Position numbers and translations under genes: made by a program. From Mimachlamys varia (Eukaryota > Mollusca > Bivalvia > Pectinida > Pectinidae), in contig OX392538.1 in the NCBI GenBank assembly GCA_947623455.1, positions 24,055,001 to 24,119,000 on the forward strand: a stretch of 64,000 bases of DNA, in the 5' to 3' direction. Below, in pieces: positions 60,230-64,000 of this stretch (positions within the stretch are counted from its first letter, which is position 1; every line of letters starts with the position of its first letter). The notes under the pieces are model-generated. The model worked only from the letters and a program-made list of their open reading frames with translations. It ran no database searches and was not told the DNA's origin.

Positions 60230-61687
60230 CTGAAATGGAATTAAAAACAACCTTACTTAAAGGCCCAATATACGTAACTTCAGGAAATTTTTCGTGATTC
60301 TGAAAAATTCTGACAGAAACTCCAGTTTATAACCATGCAAAAATAAGCCTCAAACGAAGTAAATAGAGCGGTTACTAAAAAGAAACTCTTGACAGAAAAA
60401 TCCAAAGAACTGAAATAATTCAGGTGTGGCCCACTTCAACAACAAACCGAAGGTAGTATACTGTTCAAAATGGACGCGTGTTTACAAATACCGAGTTTCA
60501 ACTGCTGCTGTACCGGTAACCGCGTAAGAATTCATCTTGAATATTGCTGATATCAGCTAATCTTAACTAAATCTATAAATATAATAAGTTATTAGGCTTG
60601 ATTTTCGCTTCAAGTTTTGCCGAAAGTTACTATATTGGGCCTTTAACAGTTGTTCCTTCTTGTCTGCAGGAAAATAAATCGCGTATATGAAGAAAGGGAA
60701 CCTCTTGTTTCCTCTGACGTGGCACCAGACTTAGACATTTGACAGATAGACTCTTGACCAGACATGGTGTCAAGACGACAGAAAATTCAGTATACGCATT
60801 CTAGATACTCCAAGAGTTGTGTATTTTATTTAGAACTATTAATCATCCTCATATTTCCTTAGGTTAAAGGCCCAATATACGTAACTTTCGGCAAAACCTG
60901 AAGCGAAAAGCAAGCCTACTAACTTATTATATGTGTAGATTTAGTTAAGATTTACTGATATCACCAATATTCAAGATGAATTCTTACGCGGTTACCGGTA
61001 CAGCAGCAGTTGAAACTCGGTATTTGTAAACACGCGTCAATTTTGAACCGTCTTCTAACTTCGGCTTGTTGTTGAGGTGGGCCCTACCTGAATTTTTTTC
61101 AATTGTTTGGATTTTTCTGTCAAGAGTTTCTTGTTAGGTACCGCTCAGGTTTACTTAGTTTTAGGCTTATTTTTGTATGGGTATCAACTGGATTTTTTCC
61201 CCAAAATTTTTCAGAATCACGAAAAAATTCCTGAAGTTACGTCTATTGGGCCTTTAAAGTCATATTTACTATCAGTGTAAATCCTGGACTATTCACATGC
61301 CTTTGCTTATTGTGATATACCGATTTCTCGTTTACTGTGACAGCCTTTATGTACGGAAACCGTTGGTACTTTCCAAATACTCGTTTACGGAAAGTGTCGA
61401 AGGTTCCCGATTGCTCTAATAATGCACATACTTATCTCCCTTGTCTCTTGATCGTGAAGCCGGTCCTCCATTTGTGCCATTTTATCCTCCAGGAGGCTGA
61501 TAGCACGGCTACACTGATCCATCTTGTTTTGGAGTATACTCTCAGAAAGGGTCATAATTGGGTTCCGGATTGACTCCAACACCTGGTTTTCTAACTTCGC
61601 TATTTGATAGTCACGTTCCTTTGACAACAGTTGTCCGAACAGGCCTGGAAGACACATCAGCGTCCATATCGGTAGGCACCCTGCCAT
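59847..61687 (-). CDS. Secreted C1q-domain protein, two coding exons
   Basis: C1q-domain proteins are secreted trimeric recognition molecules. Bivalves have many and use them in innate immunity as lectin-like receptors. Joining 61687-61432 and 60229-59847 (minus strand) gives 212 residues; the junction completes one Asn codon, so phases agree. Residues 1 to about 21 (MAGCLPIWTLMCLPGLFGQL) form a signal peptide. A charged helix follows (about 23-83, with LEDKMAQMEDRLHDQE), likely a short coiled coil. The C1q head runs from IGFYTFITF through FDRVVFNEGDAYN, GMFTCQVPGTYHFVWSVQV and RLVQGDRIWLQ to the C-terminal FSGHFVYY. There is no collagen repeat, so it is a collagen-less, C1q-like type. No ligand can be inferred. 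Confidence 0.93.
60257..60646. mobile_element. MITE with TTAA ends, copy 3
   Basis: Full-length 390-bp copy, same orientation as copy 1 and opposite to copy 4, in the second C1q intron about 30 bases from the acceptor. Ends TTAAAGGCCC...GGGCCTTTAA. Confidence 0.8.
60864..61257. mobile_element. MITE with TTAA ends, copy 4
   Basis: Full-length 394-bp copy, inverted relative to copy 3 and about 220 bases from it. The two copies could pair into a long hairpin in the C1q pre-mRNA. Confidence 0.8.
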
Positions 61688-61690
61688 AGC
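61432..61690 (-). CDS. C1q gene, signal peptide and coiled-coil exon
   Basis: Acceptor cttctttttcccag lies three bases before the ATG at 61685-61687, so the 5' UTR is almost entirely in an upstream exon. Donor GTATGT at 61430-61431, phase 1. Confidence 0.88.
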
Positions 61691-61749
61691 CTGGGAAAAA
61701 GAAGTGACCGTATTATATTGAAATCATATAACACAATAAGACATGATAA

Positions 61750-61930
61750 TAGTTAGGTTTGTTGTTTGGGGTGTTGCGTCCCGTTAACAGATTATGCGAT
61801 TGATGGACGTGCTAAGTTTTAGTGGTGGAAAGCTGGAGTTCCCGGAGAAAAATTACCGACCAACGGCCAGAACCTGGCAACTTTCCACTTAGGCATAGAA
61901 CCGGCAACCTAAAGGTGGCGAGCTAGCTAT
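61750..61930. repeat. Possible decayed SINE-like repeat
   Basis: Phrases such as gtgttgcgtcccgttaacag and gctggagttcccggagaaaa resemble interspersed repeats common in molluscs. No second copy here allows its limits to be set. Confidence 0.3.
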
Positions 61931-62128
61931 AGGTAGTAGAATGTCGGACACTAAACGATATGCCAGCAAATGTTTGTCTAGTCAAACTTTGTACGCTGTG
62001 AATTCATTTTCGGTTGCATAATGACTGACCTTTTAGGGAAGGTTAAAATGATAATAGTTGAATTACTTCGACCATTTTGTAGTATATGCATGTGTTCATC
62101 GAAAGTTTTCAGATCGTTTTCATTACAG

Positions 62129-62355
62129 ATGTACATTGTATAGTTTCCAAGGGCTGTAACAAACAGCTAACAACAATGTACATTGTATAGTTTCCAAGGG
62201 CTGTAACAAACAGCTAACAACAATGTACATTGTATAGTTTCCAAGGGCTGTAACAAACAGCTAACAACAATGTACATTGTATAGTTCCCAAGGGCTGTAA
62301 CAAACAGCTAACAACAATGTACATTGTATAGTTTCCAAGGGCTGTAACAAACAGC
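62129..62355. repeat. 47-bp tandem repeat, five copies
   Basis: Units of tgtacattgtatagtttcca, agggctgtaacaaacagcta and acaacaa, almost identical, in the first C1q intron. Each contains a tgtaca palindrome. The shared 47-bp length with the array at 5666 seems coincidental since the sequences differ. Confidence 0.9.
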
Positions 62356-62818
62356 AACGGAGTAGGCCTTTATACTGTTATCAGATATGACATTCAAAGT
62401 AGAAAAAAACCCGCTTTTTTCCAAAGTGTATATTCCGTTGCACATAATTAAATTTGGTTACTTATAGATTCATTTAGCTTTATTACTGAGCACAGCTAAA
62501 ACGCTTTTCCAAAGTGCACATACCGATCGAGGTACACATTTAAATTCAGTTACATAACCTTACAATTTTTTTTTTTTTATAATTGAGCAAAGCTAAATAA
62601 ACACTTTCGGATATGTACGACTGCCAACACACAGTAGCAGTATGCATGAAAAAAAAAACTTTCCGGAATCCACATTGAGTAATTTAGCTTATCTAGCAAA
62701 GTTGTCCATTATAAACACGCAAACATACGCTTTTATAATTCAGAAAAGAACATTGAGGTTTAAAAGACAAAACTTATTTGTACCAGAAACTTTATAAAAT
62801 ATCAAAATTCATACTTAC

Positions 62819-62860
62819 TGGGTATCTTACTGCTCCACGAATACAAAAAGAGTATCGGTC
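62819..62860 (-). other. Putative non-coding first exon of the C1q gene
   Basis: A strong GTAAGTAT donor (62811-62818 on the - strand) follows a short stretch that starts about 25-30 bases after a TATA box. Together with the acceptor right before the ATG, this implies a short untranslated first exon. The exact start is inferred. Confidence 0.6.
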
Positions 62861-62882
62861 ATAGCGGGTTCTAGATATGGAG

Positions 62883-62889
62883 ATTTATA
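62883..62889 (-). promoter_or_regulatory. TATA box of the C1q gene
   Basis: TATAAAT on the - strand, about 65 bases upstream of the proposed first donor, with an inverted CCAAT motif (62913-62917) about 25 bases further upstream. The order CCAAT, TATA, short exon, donor supports a real promoter. Confidence 0.65.
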
Positions 62890-62917
62890 CAAACAATGGA
62901 CCGGCAGATTGACCAAT

Positions 62918-63319
62918 TAGCGAACAAACATAGATTTTCTTTAATGGCTTCTCCTTGAGACTCTCAAACATATCGTCTAACATAGGTTGTAGTACCACAA
63001 TGAATAATTGTATATATCTTCAAGAACACTTCAGAGCACTCAGACTGTCTCGTTTTACATAATTAAACGTTGGGCTGTAGCAGGATGCATTTATAATAAG
63101 ACATAACAACAAAATAATATTTTGTAAACGTACCAGGATTCATACGGGAAAACCCATCCTACGCGCATGTAACTTCCTTTTTTACATCCGTATCATTTCC
63201 TCCAGACATTCTGATGTATTCGTTAAAGTAAACAATATACTATTATACCTCTAGTATGGATATATGTCAAAGGTTGGAGGTGCAATTCTTACTTTAGTCT
63301 GTTTATGAACTGTGGGAGG
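62918..63319. other. Upstream flank of the C1q gene, no further feature
   Basis: AT-rich sequence. I could not identify immune-type regulatory motifs with confidence. Confidence 0.35.
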
Positions 63320-63391
63320 TATGGTGGTCTATTAGTAGGTCGCCGGGTTTGTGATCGAAGGGTTGCGAGTTCGAGTCCTGGCCACGGCAAT
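63320..63391 (+). other. tRNA-like sequence, probable SINE head
   Basis: tggtctattagtagg (A-box-like) and gagttcgagtcctgg (B-box-like) lie at tRNA-like spacing and are followed by ccacggcaa and a T run, a possible Pol III stop. No good acceptor stem is formed, so a tRNA-derived SINE is more likely than a tRNA gene. Confidence 0.5.
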
Positions 63392-63917
63392 TTTTTTGTA
63401 CATGTATTCTTGAACAATATACTTTACCAGGTTGTTCCAGATGTAATGAATACGTGGTTGGGTCGTGTTAGAAATTGTAGAATGCTACATGAAACTGTGA
63501 GCACCGAAATGGCAGCAAGGGTTGTATACTCCACAGGGAGTTGAGAACGACATTGGCTAATTACTAATGACATATAACCACGGTATATAATTTTGAACCG
63601 CTTGGAGACAACATAAAGGTGGTGATAAAGCTGTATATAAGAACCTCAGATTATAATTATTAATGTACTGATCGACATTTTTCCGAACCAATTATATCGA
63701 CAACATTTTGCCGGGTCAGGGCTTTTACTAGGTAAATTGGGAAACGGCCCAAAAGTGAAATTGGGAAAAATCCTCGCAATATCAAGACAACAAAATAGTT
63801 CCTCGAACAAAAATATCTATTACCCTCCGGTGTATAATATATATCATATTAAATTGCAAATACATCGTTTTTGTCTTCATTGTTTACCGTGCACATGTTT
63901 TCACATAATTTTCAGAA
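63392..63917. other. No gene seen
   Basis: Only short frames. From 63717 the sequence resembles the end of the element at 36675-37098 (cagggctttta and aattgggaa), suggesting a partial copy. Confidence 0.4.
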
Positions 63918-63999
63918 ACATTCAGGAAATTAGAGATTTGGAATTAAGCCTAGTTAACACATTCAGGAAATTAGAGACTTGGAATTTAGCCTAGTTAAC
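63918..63999. repeat. 41-bp tandem duplication at window end
   Basis: acattcaggaaattagaga occurs at 63918 and 63959, both followed by ttggaattt/aagcctagttaac. It may continue past the window. Confidence 0.8.
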
Positions 64000-64000
64000 T

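Noticed and set aside
62129..62355. Relation between this 47-bp array and the 47-bp array at 5666
   Set aside because: Equal period but unrelated unit sequences, so the match in length appears to be chance.

Overview
This is a 64 kb piece of an AT-rich animal nuclear genome. It carries spliced genes with GT-AG introns, a very high density of transposable elements, MITEs and minisatellites, tRNA-derived SINEs and a secreted C1q-domain gene. The combination suggests a lophotrochozoan, most likely a bivalve mollusc. That is an inference; no species was identified. There is no operon, CRISPR array or prokaryotic gene.

The main gene is a Tousled-like kinase (TLK) on the + strand. I rebuilt 19 consecutive coding exons between 2002 and 44914. 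All splice phases agree and they encode about 703 residues counted from an internal ATG at 2022. The gene's 5' end (first exon or exons and promoter) was not found. Its 22.8 kb intron (5593-28407) is mostly repeats: a 47-bp satellite split by a 3.4 kb hAT transposon (8209-11644, exact 8-bp target duplication, intact-looking three-exon transposase), a 31/33-bp satellite with higher-order structure (13.1-14.9 kb), and a hAT-like non-autonomous element filled with a 29-bp array (25236-27515). Later introns hold shorter arrays, hairpins, MITEs and SINE pieces.

From 44915 to about 59.0 kb I found no host gene: first the presumed TLK 3' UTR with a 76-bp hairpin, then AT-rich sequence with MITEs, a short array of CRE-like palindromes with AGGTCA half-sites (51.0-51.2 kb), and a nested block (53631-57815). 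That block has inverted ends and inverted internal motifs and contains a MITE and a mariner element whose transposase has one visible nonsense codon.

The second host gene is on the - strand (59.8-62.9 kb): a three-exon secreted C1q-domain protein of 212 residues with a TATA box, a non-coding first exon, a signal peptide, a short coiled coil and a C1q head. Two copies of a TTAA-flanked MITE sit in opposite orientations in its second intron. The last 1 kb holds a tRNA-like SINE head and a short duplication.

The two host genes have no evident functional link. TLK is a nuclear chromatin-assembly kinase and the C1q protein is probably an extracellular recognition molecule. I did not find a clearly new biological system. 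The most interesting items are the apparently complete hAT element, three phase-preserving tandem splice acceptors in TLK, the array-filled hAT-like element and the nested inverted element.
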